DNA from: Actinomycetes bacterium
GTDB taxonomy: Bacteria > Actinomycetota > Acidimicrobiia > Acidimicrobiales > Palsa-688
Assembly (NCBI GenBank): GCA_021787365.1
Contig: JAJYMB010000112.1
Coordinates: forward strand, 1-62,086
Length of the DNA: 62,086 nt
Reading direction: 5' to 3'
Shown here: positions 1 to 8,848 of the stretch, one piece after another
Position numbering within the stretch: the stretch's first letter is position 1
Layout: each line of letters opens with the position of its first letter
Made by a program: the position numbers and the translations under genes
The notes under the pieces: generated by a model
Seen by the model: the letters and a program-made list of their open reading frames with translations, nothing else
Told to the model about the DNA's origin: nothing
The model's database searches: none

Positions 1-2
1 TC

Positions 3-2954
3 GTGGCCGGGGCACCGAGTGCTTCTGGTGACGATGCCGGACGGCTCTTGGCCGTCGTGCGCGACGTGGTCGACGTGGGCGGGTTGTTGCGGCTGCGGGC
101 CGGCGCCAACTATGGCCGGGTTTTCGCCGGCAATTTCGGCCCCGCCTACCGGCGGACGTACTCGGTGAAAGGCGACGCCGTCAACCTGGCCGCTCGCCTC
201 ATGGCCAAGGCCGGGCGCGGGGAGATCTGCGTGAGCGACGTGGTTCTCCGCCGGAGCAGGACACTTTTCCGCTCCGAGGAGCTGGAGCCGTTCCAGGTCA
301 AGGGGAAGTCGGCGCCCGTGCTCGCTCACCGCCTGGGCCGCGCCTCCGCGGGTAGGCACAGCTCGGGGCGCGGGGTGCCCGCTCCCGCAGCGGCTCCCGA
401 CGCGGTCGCAAGCATGCCGCTCCTGGGCCGCGAAAAGGAGCTCGCCTTCTTGGAGGAAAGACTCCGGTCGGCTCGGCGCGGGCAGGGGGCTTGTGCGCAG
501 CTGGAGGGCCCGCCCGGGATCGGCAAGTCTCGCCTGATCGAGGAGATCCTGTCTCGGGCCACCGATTTTGACCTTTTCAGCATCGTATGCGACGAGTACC
601 AGTCGAGCGTCCCCTACGCCCCGCTACGGGATCTCGGTCGCCAGTGCCTCGGCATCGACGCCGACAGCGGCCCCGGGCCCGCCGGCGCAGCACTGACCGA
701 GGTGGTCGCCGAGCGGGCACCGGGCCTCTTGCCATGGCTGCCGCTCCTGGCCGGGGTGGTCGGCGCCGACGTCTCCCCCACCCGCGAAGCGGGCGCATTG
801 GACGAGCGCTTCCGCCGGCCACGCCTGGAAGAAACGTTCATCGAGCTGCTCCGGGCTCTCCTGCCCGCGCCGACGCTCATGGTCGTCGACGACGTCCATT
901 ACATGGACGACGCCAGTGTGGACGTGGTCCGCCGGCTCGTCGGCTCTCTCGGGTCGCTCCCCTGGTTCTTGGTGACGAGCAGGTGCCCGCAACCGGGCGG
1001 CCTTTATTTCGACGGGGCTTCGGGCGTCGCTCGCCTCGAGTTGGGCCCCCTGACGGACGAAGTCATCTCGCAGTTGCTCCGGAGCGCCAGCGGGATCCGA
1101 CCATTGGCGCCGCACCGGGGGGAGGCCGTCGCGGCGCGGAGCGGTGGGAACCCGCTGTTCCTCTTGGAGCTGGTGGCCAACGACCTCGGCACAGGAGCAG
1201 AAGCACCTCTGCCAGACACCATCGAAGGCGTTCTGGCCGCCCAGATCGACCGGCTGTTGCCACCCGAGCGGCGGCTGCTGCGGGCGGCCTCGGTCCTCGG
1301 GATGCAGGTACCTGTCCCTGTGCTGGCCGAGATGGTCGGCGAGCCGCTGACCGGGGCCGAACTGGGAGGGCTCGGGGAGTTCTTGGCGGGAGAGGGGCCG
1401 GGGGAGATGCGGTTCCGGCACAGCACGCTGCGCGAGGCGGCCTACGAGGGGCTCTCCTACTCACGGCGACGTGAGCTGCACGCCAAGGCGGGCCAGGTCC
1501 TCGAAAACCAGGCTGGTGAGGGCGCTCCCGAGATCGCGGCCCTCCTGGCCGTCCATTTCGGCCACGCCGGCCAGCACCAGGCTGCTTGGCGCTACGCCAG
1601 GATGGCGGCGGAACGAGCTTGGGGCGTGTACGCCAGCGCGGAGGCGGCGACGTTCTTCGAGCAGGCCCTCGCCGCAGGCCGGTCACTCCGCGAGGTGCCG
1701 GCCAGCGAACTCGTCGCCGTCGCCGAATCGCTCGGGGACGCCCGCAGCCGCCTCGGCGAGTTCAGTAGCGCTGAAAACACGTACCGCTTGGCCCGCAGAT
1801 GGGCCACGACCCCTCTGCAACGCGCCCGCCTGCACTACAAGGTGGCGTTGACCGCGGACCGCGCCGGGCAGTACCCGACCGCGTTGCGCATGTTGTCGGT
1901 GGCGCAGCGCTCCCTCGGCGATGCCAGGGACAACATATCTGCCCGGCTGAGGGCGGAGATCCAAGTCCATTACGGCCGGGTACGTCAGCGTCAAGGCCGG
2001 AGCCGCGAGGCGGTGCGGCTTCTGCAGGAGGCTACAGCGCTCGCCCGGTCGGCCGAGGCCCGAGACGTTGAAGCGCAGGCACTCCTCATTCTCGACCAAG
2101 CCGAACTGACTGTCGGGTCAGGCGACGGCGAGCGGGCACGGGCAGCGCTCCAGATTCTCCGCGACGTCGGGGGCCAATTGTGGCTGGAGGGGCGAGCCCT
2201 GAACGAGATCGGGATCCGAGCCTATTTTGCCGGTCGCTGGTCGGAAGCAGCGAAGTGCTACGCGGACGCGCGGAGCGCCTGGCAGAAGGCCGGCGACCAG
2301 TGGACCGCTGCCATGACGGCGGGCAACATTGCGGAGATCCTCTCCGATCAGGGCCGTCTGGCAGAGGCCGAGGACATACTGACCGAGACGATGAGGACCT
2401 TCCGTGCTGCGAGGACCCCCTCTTTCATCGCTTACGCCGCCCTGCTGCTCGGCCGGGTGGCGGCCCGGCGCGGTCAATACGAACGGGCGCGGGCATCACT
2501 CGAAGAGGCACAGGACCTATTCGAAGCAGACGGCGAAGCCTTGGAAGTAGTCCACGCTCGTGCAGTCCTGGCAGAGTCCCACCTCCTGGCCGGTGACATC
2601 GAAGCTGCCCGCTCCCTGGCTTCGGAGACCCTGTCCGACGCGGCCAAGTTGGCGGGGCGTGACCTCGTCCTGCCGTTGCTGTTGCGCGTCCTGGCCGTTG
2701 CCGAGGTCTCGGCGCGCGGTGACCGAGCATTGGCTCGCCAGCACTTGGAGCGCAGCATCGACGTCGCCCGCACCCGGGAACACCCTTACGAACTGGCTCT
2801 TTCCTTGCAGGCTATGGCCAGCCTCTGGCCCGAGGCCCTAACCGACGGGCTGACCGCGACGAAGGACGCCTTGCTCGAGCAATTGGGTGTCCTCCCGGCT
2901 GCCCGAAGTGCGTTATCCCTTGTCGGTCAGTCCCCTATCAGCCATCGTACATAG
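3..2954 (+). CDS. Adenylate/guanylate cyclase-AAA ATPase-TPR regulator, 5' truncated by the window
   Basis: The first ~110 residues are the C-terminal half of a class III nucleotide cyclase homology domain (GANYGRVFAGNFG, then YSVKGDAVNLAARLM at about 53-67). The frame is already open at the window edge, so the GTG at position 3 is probably not the true start and the upstream catalytic half is missing. An AAA/STAND ATPase follows, with Walker A GPPGIGKS at 169-176 and Walker B TLMVVDDVHYMDD at about 291-303. About 500 residues of TPR-like helical repeats run to the C-terminus. This cyclase-ATPase-TPR order is common in actinobacterial signalling proteins. Whether the cyclase is active cannot be judged, because the metal-binding residues would lie upstream. 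The last 17 bases overlap the convergent gene that ends at 2938. Confidence 0.85.
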   Translation: MAGAPSASGDDAGRLLAVVRDVVDVGGLLRLRAGANYGRVFAGNFGPAYRRTYSVKGDAVNLAARLMAKAGRGEICVSDVVLRRSRTLFRSEELEPFQVKGKSAPVLAHRLGRASAGRHSSGRGVPAPAAAPDAVASMPLLGREKELAFLEERLRSARRGQGACAQLEGPPGIGKSRLIEEILSRATDFDLFSIVCDEYQSSVPYAPLRDLGRQCLGIDADSGPGPAGAALTEVVAERAPGLLPWLPLLAGVVGADVSPTREAGALDERFRRPRLEETFIELLRALLPAPTLMVVDDVHYMDDASVDVVRRLVGSLGSLPWFLVTSRCPQPGGLYFDGASGVARLELGPLTDEVISQLLRSASGIRPLAPHRGEAVAARSGGNPLFLLELVANDLGTGAEAPLPDTIEGVLAAQIDRLLPPERRLLRAASVLGMQVPVPVLAEMVGEPLTGAELGGLGEFLAGEGPGEMRFRHSTLREAAYEGLSYSRRRELHAKAGQVLENQAGEGAPEIAALLAVHFGHAGQHQAAWRYARMAAERAWGVYASAEAATFFEQALAAGRSLREVPASELVAVAESLGDARSRLGEFSSAENTYRLARRWATTPLQRARLHYKVALTADRAGQYPTALRMLSVAQRSLGDARDNISARLRAEIQVHYGRVRQRQGRSREAVRLLQEATALARSAEARDVEAQALLILDQAELTVGSGDGERARAALQILRDVGGQLWLEGRALNEIGIRAYFAGRWSEAAKCYADARSAWQKAGDQWTAAMTAGNIAEILSDQGRLAEAEDILTETMRTFRAARTPSFIAYAALLLGRVAARRGQYERARASLEEAQDLFEADGEALEVVHARAVLAESHLLAGDIEAARSLASETLSDAAKLAGRDLVLPLLLRVLAVAEVSARGDRALARQHLERSIDVARTREHPYELALSLQAMASLWPEALTDGLTATKDALLEQLGVLPAARSALSLVGQSPISHRT

Positions 2955-4725
2955 GATCCGTGAGCGAACTCGTGTAGACGACGACCTGCTCGTTGGCCGC
3001 CTGTTTGGAGCGCGACACCACGCACATCACGAGCGGAGCCGAACTAGTGAGGTTGTCACAGTTCTCGAGTAGCCCTTGCCAGGGGGCCTCGCCCGGGTAG
3101 GTGGTACTTACATTTGTGGAGCCAGGGAACTGTGCGTTGGCGCCGGCACATATCGGCATCAGGGGCGTGCCGTTGTTGGGCACCTCGTTGACGACGGACT
3201 TGGGGAAAACGAATGTAATCTCGCCGGCTGGCTGGTCGGTGGCACTGGTGTTGAAGACGTCATTGTTGCCTACCGCACCGCTGCAATAAGAAAGTGACAG
3301 GTGTTGGCCGAACGAGCCTGCCAGCTCGTAACCGTTCTGTCCGTTGGTGGCACTTACGTCGGCGGTAGTGCCCGTGCTCGGGCTGTTGAGAGTCCCCGTG
3401 TTGCAGTCCGAGCTGCACGATGTGTTCACGTACTGGTCGACGTTGAACGCGTTGGAGCCCACGGCCTGCACCGCGCCTGGAGAGCTCGCGGCTAGCTCGT
3501 AGCCGGCGCCCAGGTTGGTCGCAGCAAAGCCTGACGTGCAACCACCGAACACCGCCACACCGCTGGGGCCGGTGCTCACGGTCTCGCTGCTCACAGAGGT
3601 AGTGCCGTAGTAGAGGCCGGGGTCGGGCGTACCATTGGGCGAAACGCCAACCGTGACTGGTACACCGGGGGCGCTAATTGGGCTCCCTTGGTACTCGACT
3701 TGCACCTTCACGGGCGGGCACATGTAGCTGTACTTGGGCTGCACGGACTGTTGGAGGGACGCCTGAAGGTCGGTAGGTGGTTGCTGAGAGAAGATCAGCT
3801 CGTACTGCGTGACGTTGAACGACTGAGAGGTAGCAGTCGCACCAAAAGATGAGGCGTCCAGTGTGAAGCCGGTACCGGGGGTATTGGAAGCCAAGCCATA
3901 AGTGCACGCGCCCGTCGACGGGCCAAAGACGGCTTGGCCCGAGCCGTCGGTGTAGACGGTAATACCGCCTGGCCCGACCGGCTCAGGAGTCCCCGTGGCG
4001 CCGGTGTTGTTGTAAAGGCCGAGACCTTGGGAGCCCGTGATCGTGACCGGGACGTTCGATTGGTCCAACGGGACTTTATGTGGGCCATCCAGCTGCACGG
4101 TGACCGCTTGGGGGTCGGTCGAAGGCTGGCACATGTAGATGAAACTGTTGCTCGCCGGTACCGAGAGGAGGACGTTGGGGGGAGGTTGGGTGGAAAAGTC
4201 TAGATACGGGTAGACGACGATGCTGGGGTCGCCGTCGAGCAGCGTGAAGTCGTTGTTTTGGCCGAGGAAGTCGTTGGACTGCTTGACTTGCGTGGTGAGG
4301 ACGAGCGAGCCGACGTACGGCTCGTCCACTTGGACTGTGATGTCAAGGGACTTGCCCGGGGCTATGGCGTAGTCAGGGCCGGCACTCGTGAGCTGGAGCA
4401 CCGCAGCCGCTGACGTCTGGACGGTCTGCGGAGCCCAACCGGACGGCACGGCCGTGGCGGTCAGCTCAGCCGACGTCAGGTTGGGGAAAGTGAGCTGCGC
4501 CGAGCCGAAGGTCTGGTTGCTCGATGGGTCGTTCGCGAGCGTTACCGTGACAGAGGAGGGCGTGAGGACTGCTACGTCCTCGGTGGGCTGGCCGTTCAGG
4601 CTCGCCTCGTAGTACTTCGTGCTGGGGGCGGCGCTAGCTACGGGCGCCCATGCCGCCACCCCGACCAGGGCTAGGGCTGCAGGCAGCAACAGAGCTCTCG
4701 TAATCCGTGACGTAGCCCAAGGCAA
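2938..4725 (-). CDS. Secreted protein with repeated cysteine-containing Ig-like modules
   Basis: This 595-residue protein begins with a clear Sec signal peptide: a basic start, the hydrophobic run ALLLPAALALVGVAAW, and an alanine-rich cleavage area ending VASAA. The mature part is rich in Ser, Thr, Gly and Asn. Two modules each open with a YMC motif (YMCQPS and YMCPP) and carry a second Cys before a conserved FNV-Q-Y strand, which resembles tandem bacterial Ig-like domains with one disulfide each. No LPxTG, lipobox or C-terminal anchor is visible, so it is probably released or loosely wall-bound. An AAAGGGAGA ribosome-binding site lies just before the ATG. It does not match an enzyme family I recognise. 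Confidence 0.75.
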   Translation of the reverse strand: MPWATSRITRALLLPAALALVGVAAWAPVASAAPSTKYYEASLNGQPTEDVAVLTPSSVTVTLANDPSSNQTFGSAQLTFPNLTSAELTATAVPSGWAPQTVQTSAAAVLQLTSAGPDYAIAPGKSLDITVQVDEPYVGSLVLTTQVKQSNDFLGQNNDFTLLDGDPSIVVYPYLDFSTQPPPNVLLSVPASNSFIYMCQPSTDPQAVTVQLDGPHKVPLDQSNVPVTITGSQGLGLYNNTGATGTPEPVGPGGITVYTDGSGQAVFGPSTGACTYGLASNTPGTGFTLDASSFGATATSQSFNVTQYELIFSQQPPTDLQASLQQSVQPKYSYMCPPVKVQVEYQGSPISAPGVPVTVGVSPNGTPDPGLYYGTTSVSSETVSTGPSGVAVFGGCTSGFAATNLGAGYELAASSPGAVQAVGSNAFNVDQYVNTSCSSDCNTGTLNSPSTGTTADVSATNGQNGYELAGSFGQHLSLSYCSGAVGNNDVFNTSATDQPAGEITFVFPKSVVNEVPNNGTPLMPICAGANAQFPGSTNVSTTYPGEAPWQGLLENCDNLTSSAPLVMCVVSRSKQAANEQVVVYTSSLTDPMYDG

Positions 4726-4881
4726 GGCATTCTCCCTTTCAGGTCCTCCGGCCCCTTACGGGGACGGCGCGAGGACGGCAATGTTAGCTCTCCCAAACAT
4801 TCCCGCAAGACTTATCCTTGCACTCCGGAACTGCGGGGCGTTACGTTGTGTGACCTTCACTACACTTTTAGTGATGCAGGC

Positions 4882-6597
4882 CTAGGTCGTAGCGGGGCTC
4901 GCGGCTCCCGGTACCTCGCCTTGGCGCGCGAAGTAGACAGGCGTACGCGCCAGACGGACTTGGGCTCCTTCCAGTAACGACGGTGATGTGACGCCAGACG
5001 ATAGCGCGTCGAGAAAGGCCGCGCCGTCGACTCGCAGGAGCCGGCAGGGGGAAAGGGCTGTCACGGTCGCAGTGCGCGCCATGCGGTGGAGAAGCCCGAT
5101 CTCCCCGAAATAGTCGCCCGGCCCGAGGGAGTTGAGAGCGCCGCCGTCGCCTCCGGCACCCTTCGATGTCACCGTCAGCGTCCCGGACTCGACTATGTAC
5201 AGGGCGTCGGCGGGTTGGCCTTCCTTCACCACGTCCTCTCCTGTCACGACCTCGTGGGTCGTCGAGGCGCGCGCCAGGCTTTCGAGCACGGGCCGGGAAG
5301 ACTCGGCGAAGATGCCGGCGCGCTGCAGCAGCGCCACCCGCGGAGCTATTTCGGCCAGGCGTGCCACATTGGCTTGGTCCATGCGGCGGAGCCGGGGCCA
5401 ACCGAGCAAGCAGAGCGCCGGGACCACCCCTCCGGCCAGCCATAGAGTGGTCACGAGATCGGTCGTCCGCAGCGCTATTGGCGTGAGAACGGCACCGGAA
5501 ACAATCGCGAGCAGCACGAAGGTAAAGAAGGAACCAAAGACCCGGGCCAATTTCTCCTTGGGCAGCGAGCGTTGCAGCGCCGTCATGGCGAGCACGTCCA
5601 CGACCAGGGTGCCCCCGCCGCGCACGACCTCCACGACGAAGGCAACCACGGGCTGGCGGACGGCCACCAGCACCAAAGTAGGCGCGCAATAGACGGCCAT
5701 GGCCGTGACGATCGCAGTGCCGAGCTTGGGCCATTGCGAGATGCGCCGCACCAGCCCTGCAGCCAGCAGCCCCCCGACGCCTAGCCCGGCCAACAGGTAA
5801 CTGTAGCCAGCGGCGCCGGTCCCGAGGCGCCTTTCCGACACTACGACGAAAAGGACGGTGTCTACGCCGTACACGAAGCTCGCCACCACGCTGTAGGCGG
5901 CCAGGACCGTTGCGCTACTCGAACCGAGGATGGCCTGCACGCCCACCAGCATCTGGCGGAGCGGGCCGACCGAGCCGCCCGCCGTCACGTCGACTGGCGT
6001 GCTCCGAGCAGATATGCGGGCCACAACTGCTGCGGAGCACAAGAAGCTCACCGCGTTGGCCGCGAAGGCAAAGGTTGGACTGCCGGCAGCGAGCAGCGCC
6101 GCGCTGATAGCCGGCCCGGCCACAATCGCCAGGTTGCCCACGGTGTTGTTGAGCGTGTTGGCTGCCGCCAACTCGTCCTCGGGCACGAGCTCGGGGGTCA
6201 GGGCCGCAACCGCGGGCTGGTAGGCCATGGTGATGACCCCGTTGGCCGCACCGATGGCTATGGCGGCCAGTACGGCGCCGTGGAAGGCGGCAAGGACGGT
6301 GAGACCTCCCATGAGGACGGTGGACGTCACGTCCAGGGTCACCATGAGGCGCGTGCGCTCGAAGCGCTCGGCGAGCACGCCCCCATAGGTGCCGAAGAGG
6401 ACCGAGGGAAGGAACCTGCCGAGGGTAACCGCCCCGACCCACGCCGCAGAATGGGTCTGGTCGTACACGTACACGGCGAGGGCGACGTTGTAGGCCCAGG
6501 ATCCCGCGGCCGAGACAGAATAGGCGCCGGCCAAGAGCCGGAAGTCGCGGTGCCGCAGGGGCGCGCCAAAGCCTGTGTGCAAGAAAGTCCGGCTCAA
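4882..6597 (-). CDS. MFS transporter fused to a C-terminal cyclic-nucleotide-binding domain
   Basis: Residues 1-410 form a 12-TM MFS exporter of the MFS_3/EntS type. It opens with LRHRDFRLLAGAYSVSAAGS and has the loop motif GGVLAERFERTR. Residues about 430-555 are a CNB domain ending in the phosphate-binding cassette DYFGEIGLLHRMARTATV. The cassette Glu and Arg that contact cyclic nucleotide are both present, so ligand binding is plausible. The fusion suggests transport gated by cAMP or cGMP. A partial cyclase gene lies 2 kb downstream and a free CNB protein lies upstream. The ISKra4 element sits about 210 bp upstream of the start and may have displaced its promoter. Substrate unknown. Confidence 0.85.
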   Translation of the reverse strand: MSRTFLHTGFGAPLRHRDFRLLAGAYSVSAAGSWAYNVALAVYVYDQTHSAAWVGAVTLGRFLPSVLFGTYGGVLAERFERTRLMVTLDVTSTVLMGGLTVLAAFHGAVLAAIAIGAANGVITMAYQPAVAALTPELVPEDELAAANTLNNTVGNLAIVAGPAISAALLAAGSPTFAFAANAVSFLCSAAVVARISARSTPVDVTAGGSVGPLRQMLVGVQAILGSSSATVLAAYSVVASFVYGVDTVLFVVVSERRLGTGAAGYSYLLAGLGVGGLLAAGLVRRISQWPKLGTAIVTAMAVYCAPTLVLVAVRQPVVAFVVEVVRGGGTLVVDVLAMTALQRSLPKEKLARVFGSFFTFVLLAIVSGAVLTPIALRTTDLVTTLWLAGGVVPALCLLGWPRLRRMDQANVARLAEIAPRVALLQRAGIFAESSRPVLESLARASTTHEVVTGEDVVKEGQPADALYIVESGTLTVTSKGAGGDGGALNSLGPGDYFGEIGLLHRMARTATVTALSPCRLLRVDGAAFLDALSSGVTSPSLLEGAQVRLARTPVYFARQGEVPGAASPATT

Positions 6598-6799
6598 TTG
6601 GCTCCTACAGTCGTCGCTCCGTAACCGAGCAACCGGGCCCGGTACTTCGGTCTGACGGGGCTAAGGGCAGCCAACGCAACGGCATGGGCATGTATAGCAG
6701 CTGAGGCCGGGCGCGACGTCCGTGAACTAACGGATCTTTTGGCGTGCAGACCGCAGAGGACGTCGTCGCGCCACGGGCGGCGCGAGCGTGGACATTGCG

Positions 6800-6806
6800 A
6801 GCGCGC
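6800..6806. repeat. Target-site duplication, left copy (AGCGCGC)
   Basis: These seven bases lie directly outside the left inverted repeat of the insertion sequence and are repeated exactly at 8818-8824 outside the right repeat. One further G is shared on the outer side of the left copy, so the duplication could be read as 7 or 8 bp. Confidence 0.75.
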
Positions 6807-6829
6807 CGGGTGCGGCTCTTCTCCAGGGA
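6807..6829. repeat. Left terminal inverted repeat of the ISKra4 element
   Basis: This 23-bp end starts CGGGTGCGGCTCTTCTCC. It is the reverse complement of 8795-8817 except for one A/G difference in the middle. The transposase stop codon at 6835 lies only 5 bp inside it. Confidence 0.85.
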
Positions 6830-6834
6830 GCAGT

Positions 6835-8349
6835 TTAGGCGGTCCGTGAGATTGCACTGTTGAGGTACTGGGTCTCATGGACACGTCGGCGCTCCTCTGC
6901 TTTGTGGTGTGACCAGTACGGCTCCCAGTCGCCGTTGGAACGAACAGCACGCAGTTTCAGGACTGCTTCCGCCCCCTTGAGGCCCCATCTGGCCCCGGTC
7001 ACGCACATCCGATCGCGGACAAGATGTCGACAGGCCCCCTCGATCACTCCCGTTGCGATCGGCCACCCCTGGGCCAAGGCAGTTTGGTAGTGAAGGTAGG
7101 GACGTTTGGCCAGGAGGTAGTTTGCGCACTCGTCGGCCTTCTTGCGTTTGGTCTTGTCGAGGCCGAGATAGGTGGCCTTGCGGCGGATGGAGGCGGCGAC
7201 GAGGGACGAGTTCCCGGCGAGGACCGCACGTGCCTTGTCGATGACCCATGCCTCGGCGGCTGGGTCGCCCTCCTCGAAGAAGCACCGGGCCGAGCCCCAG
7301 ATGTACTGCAGTACGTGCACGATGTCGACCACGACGGTGATCGCGACGTCCCTCGCCTTGGCCTCGGTCTTGATCGTGCGGATCTGATGGTTGTTGCCGT
7401 CCACGAGCGCGACCCAGGTGCGCTTGTGCTCAGGGTCGCGCCGCTCAGCCTCGTCGAAGGCGCGCCGTAGCACAGCCGAGGTGTCTTCGACGACGCTCGC
7501 CGAGAGCCACTTGTTCTTCGCCGTCGGAGCGTCTTGTCGCTTCTCGGCGGGATGCCCCGGCTCACAGGAAAAGATGTCCTCGGGGCTTCGTGGCACCGGG
7601 TGCGAGTCGTAGACGACGACCAGTTCGGCCATGCGGCACCGGTTAGCCTTCTCGCCCTTGGACAGCCGACCGGCCATCTTGTGGGCCGAGGACCTGGCTG
7701 CCTTGGCCGTGGCGGGGCGAAGCGCCTCTGGCCTCATGGCGATCCCCTTGCCGTCAGCGGAGACGACCAGCACGTCATCGGGCTCGGCCGGCGACCTGTC
7801 CAAGGAGGAGTAGAAGCTCTCGATGTCGCTGGCGGCCCGGCAGGCGAGCTGCTCGACCTGGCGCTTGGGGACCCTTACGCCGGTGGCTCGTTCGATAGCG
7901 TCCCGGGCCTCCTCGTAACTACCCCGGCTGGACTCGATCGCGGCCAGCTCTCTTAGCCCGAAGGAGTAGCGGTCGGCGGGCAGGTTGGCCGCCGCATCAG
8001 CCGGGTGCAGGTTGGGCTGTCCCTCGGCCCTATAGGCGAGACGAGAGACGGTCACGGTCCCGACCATCGCGGTGAGCGCCCGCTCGTGCCCTGCTTCGAC
8101 GGCGTTGTGCGCCACGCCGGTGGCGTCGCGGACCTCTTCGAGGCGTCGCTCTTTCAGCGCCCGCAGCTCGAAATGGTCCTGGAGCACCTGGCGCTCGAGC
8201 TCACGACCATCGCGCACCAGGCGCGCCTCGAGCTCGTCGTGGGTCAGCAAAGCGGCCTCCTCGCTGCGCATGAAGCCGACAAGGCCGGCGTAGATGGCGT
8301 CCGAACGCTCGAAGCAGGACAGCAGCCTGTCCTCCTCCGGGCTGCTCAG
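6835..8349 (-). CDS. ISKra4-family transposase
   Basis: This is the DDE-type transposase of the element. The acidic motifs are visible as VVSADGKGIAM (first Asp), WVALVDGNNHQI (second Asp) and IATGVIEGACRHLVRDRM (Glu), and the C-terminus is the typical MCVTGARWGLKGAEAVLKLR. The reading frame stays open upstream to 8655, but that part is only the shadow of the DUF6788 gene. Family-like sequence begins around SSPEEDRLLSCFERSDAIYAG. No ATG, GTG or TTG lies at the junction. A CTG overlaps the DUF6788 TGA (8346-8349), and the first ATG is at 8271. Translation may therefore start at the CTG, start at 8271, or come from a -1 frameshift out of DUF6788. Confidence 0.85.
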   Translation of the reverse strand: MSSPEEDRLLSCFERSDAIYAGLVGFMRSEEAALLTHDELEARLVRDGRELERQVLQDHFELRALKERRLEEVRDATGVAHNAVEAGHERALTAMVGTVTVSRLAYRAEGQPNLHPADAAANLPADRYSFGLRELAAIESSRGSYEEARDAIERATGVRVPKRQVEQLACRAASDIESFYSSLDRSPAEPDDVLVVSADGKGIAMRPEALRPATAKAARSSAHKMAGRLSKGEKANRCRMAELVVVYDSHPVPRSPEDIFSCEPGHPAEKRQDAPTAKNKWLSASVVEDTSAVLRRAFDEAERRDPEHKRTWVALVDGNNHQIRTIKTEAKARDVAITVVVDIVHVLQYIWGSARCFFEEGDPAAEAWVIDKARAVLAGNSSLVAASIRRKATYLGLDKTKRKKADECANYLLAKRPYLHYQTALAQGWPIATGVIEGACRHLVRDRMCVTGARWGLKGAEAVLKLRAVRSNGDWEPYWSHHKAEERRRVHETQYLNSAISRTA

Positions 8350-8648
8350 CCCGCTTGCGTAGGCCCCTTGAGCTGGCTCAACAGCTCGGCCAGACCGGCG
8401 TTGCCCTGCTCCATCAGGCGGGCCTTGGCCCTCCGGAACTCCTCGGTCGCCCGGCGCACCGGCTCGACCTTCTCGGCCGGCAGCATCACGAACTTCGTCC
8501 TGCTGGCCTCCGAGTAGCACAGCACCATCGACTGATGGGCCGCCTCGTCGCTCACGCACCGGCAGTTCGGCTTGCCGCAGCGGCGCCGGTGGGCGATCAC
8601 CGTCCCGCGCACCATTGGCGGTACCCGGGCTGGCTTGCGAGCTGGCAT
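8346..8648 (-). CDS. DUF6788 small protein of the ISKra4 element
   Basis: This 100-residue protein carries the DUF6788 hallmark HRRRCGKPNCRC, a Cys pair likely to bind metal, followed by a basic Arg/Lys-rich helix. Such proteins commonly sit immediately 5' of ISKra4-type transposases. Their role in transposition is not established. The ATG at 8648 is preceded by a GGAGGT element. A second ATG in the other frame at 8655 has better spacing to it but opens a frame with no family similarity. The stop overlaps the start of the transposase-like frame, which lies in the -1 frame. Confidence 0.8.
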   Translation of the reverse strand: MPARKPARVPPMVRGTVIAHRRRCGKPNCRCVSDEAAHQSMVLCYSEASRTKFVMLPAEKVEPVRRATEEFRRAKARLMEQGNAGLAELLSQLKGPTQAG

Positions 8649-8794
8649 GGTTCATACTCTACGACCTCCTCTGTCATAGGTTCTTTGACAGATTCTGATC
8701 CGCAAAGGAGGAAGGTTGGTGGATTTCCGAACTACAGGGGGCAGCGCGTCAGTCCACGCGCTTCGTCAACCAGGGCAAATGCTTATATTGAGGG

Positions 8795-8817
8795 TCCCTG
8801 GAGAGGAGCCGCACCCG
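8795..8817. repeat. Right terminal inverted repeat of the ISKra4 element
   Basis: The sequence TCCCTGGAGAGGAGCCGC plus five more bases mirrors the left end with one mismatch. About 145 bp separate it from the DUF6788 start, leaving room for the element's own promoter. Confidence 0.85.
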
Positions 8818-8824
8818 AGCGCGC
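8818..8824. repeat. Target-site duplication, right copy (AGCGCGC)
   Basis: Exact copy of the seven bases at 6800-6806, immediately outside the right inverted repeat. Confidence 0.75.
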
Positions 8825-8848
8825 GTGGCCCCTCCCGGGCTCACGTGG

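Larger units (their letters stand above)
6807..8817 (-). mobile_element. Complete ISKra4-family insertion sequence (~2.01 kb)
   Basis: The element is bounded by 23-bp inverted repeats (6807-6829 and 8795-8817, 22 of 23 positions matching) and flanked by AGCGCGC direct repeats. It encodes a DUF6788 small protein and an ISKra4-type transposase with all three acidic motifs. Matching ends, intact genes and a perfect target duplication indicate recent insertion. It lies between the promoter side of the MFS-CNB gene and the end of the free CNB gene. It interrupts no recognisable reading frame. Confidence 0.85.

Noticed and set aside
4726..4881. Riboswitch-like leader before the secreted-protein gene (GGGGCCGGAGGACC and a CACTA/TAGTG pair)
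   Set aside because: No complete riboswitch consensus could be built; stems are short and ordinary for GC-rich sequence.
8350..8655. N-terminal extension of the long minus-strand frame ending at 6835 (606 codons)
   Set aside because: The first ~100 codons have no family similarity and coincide with the DUF6788 gene in the other frame, which carries the CGKPNCRC signature.
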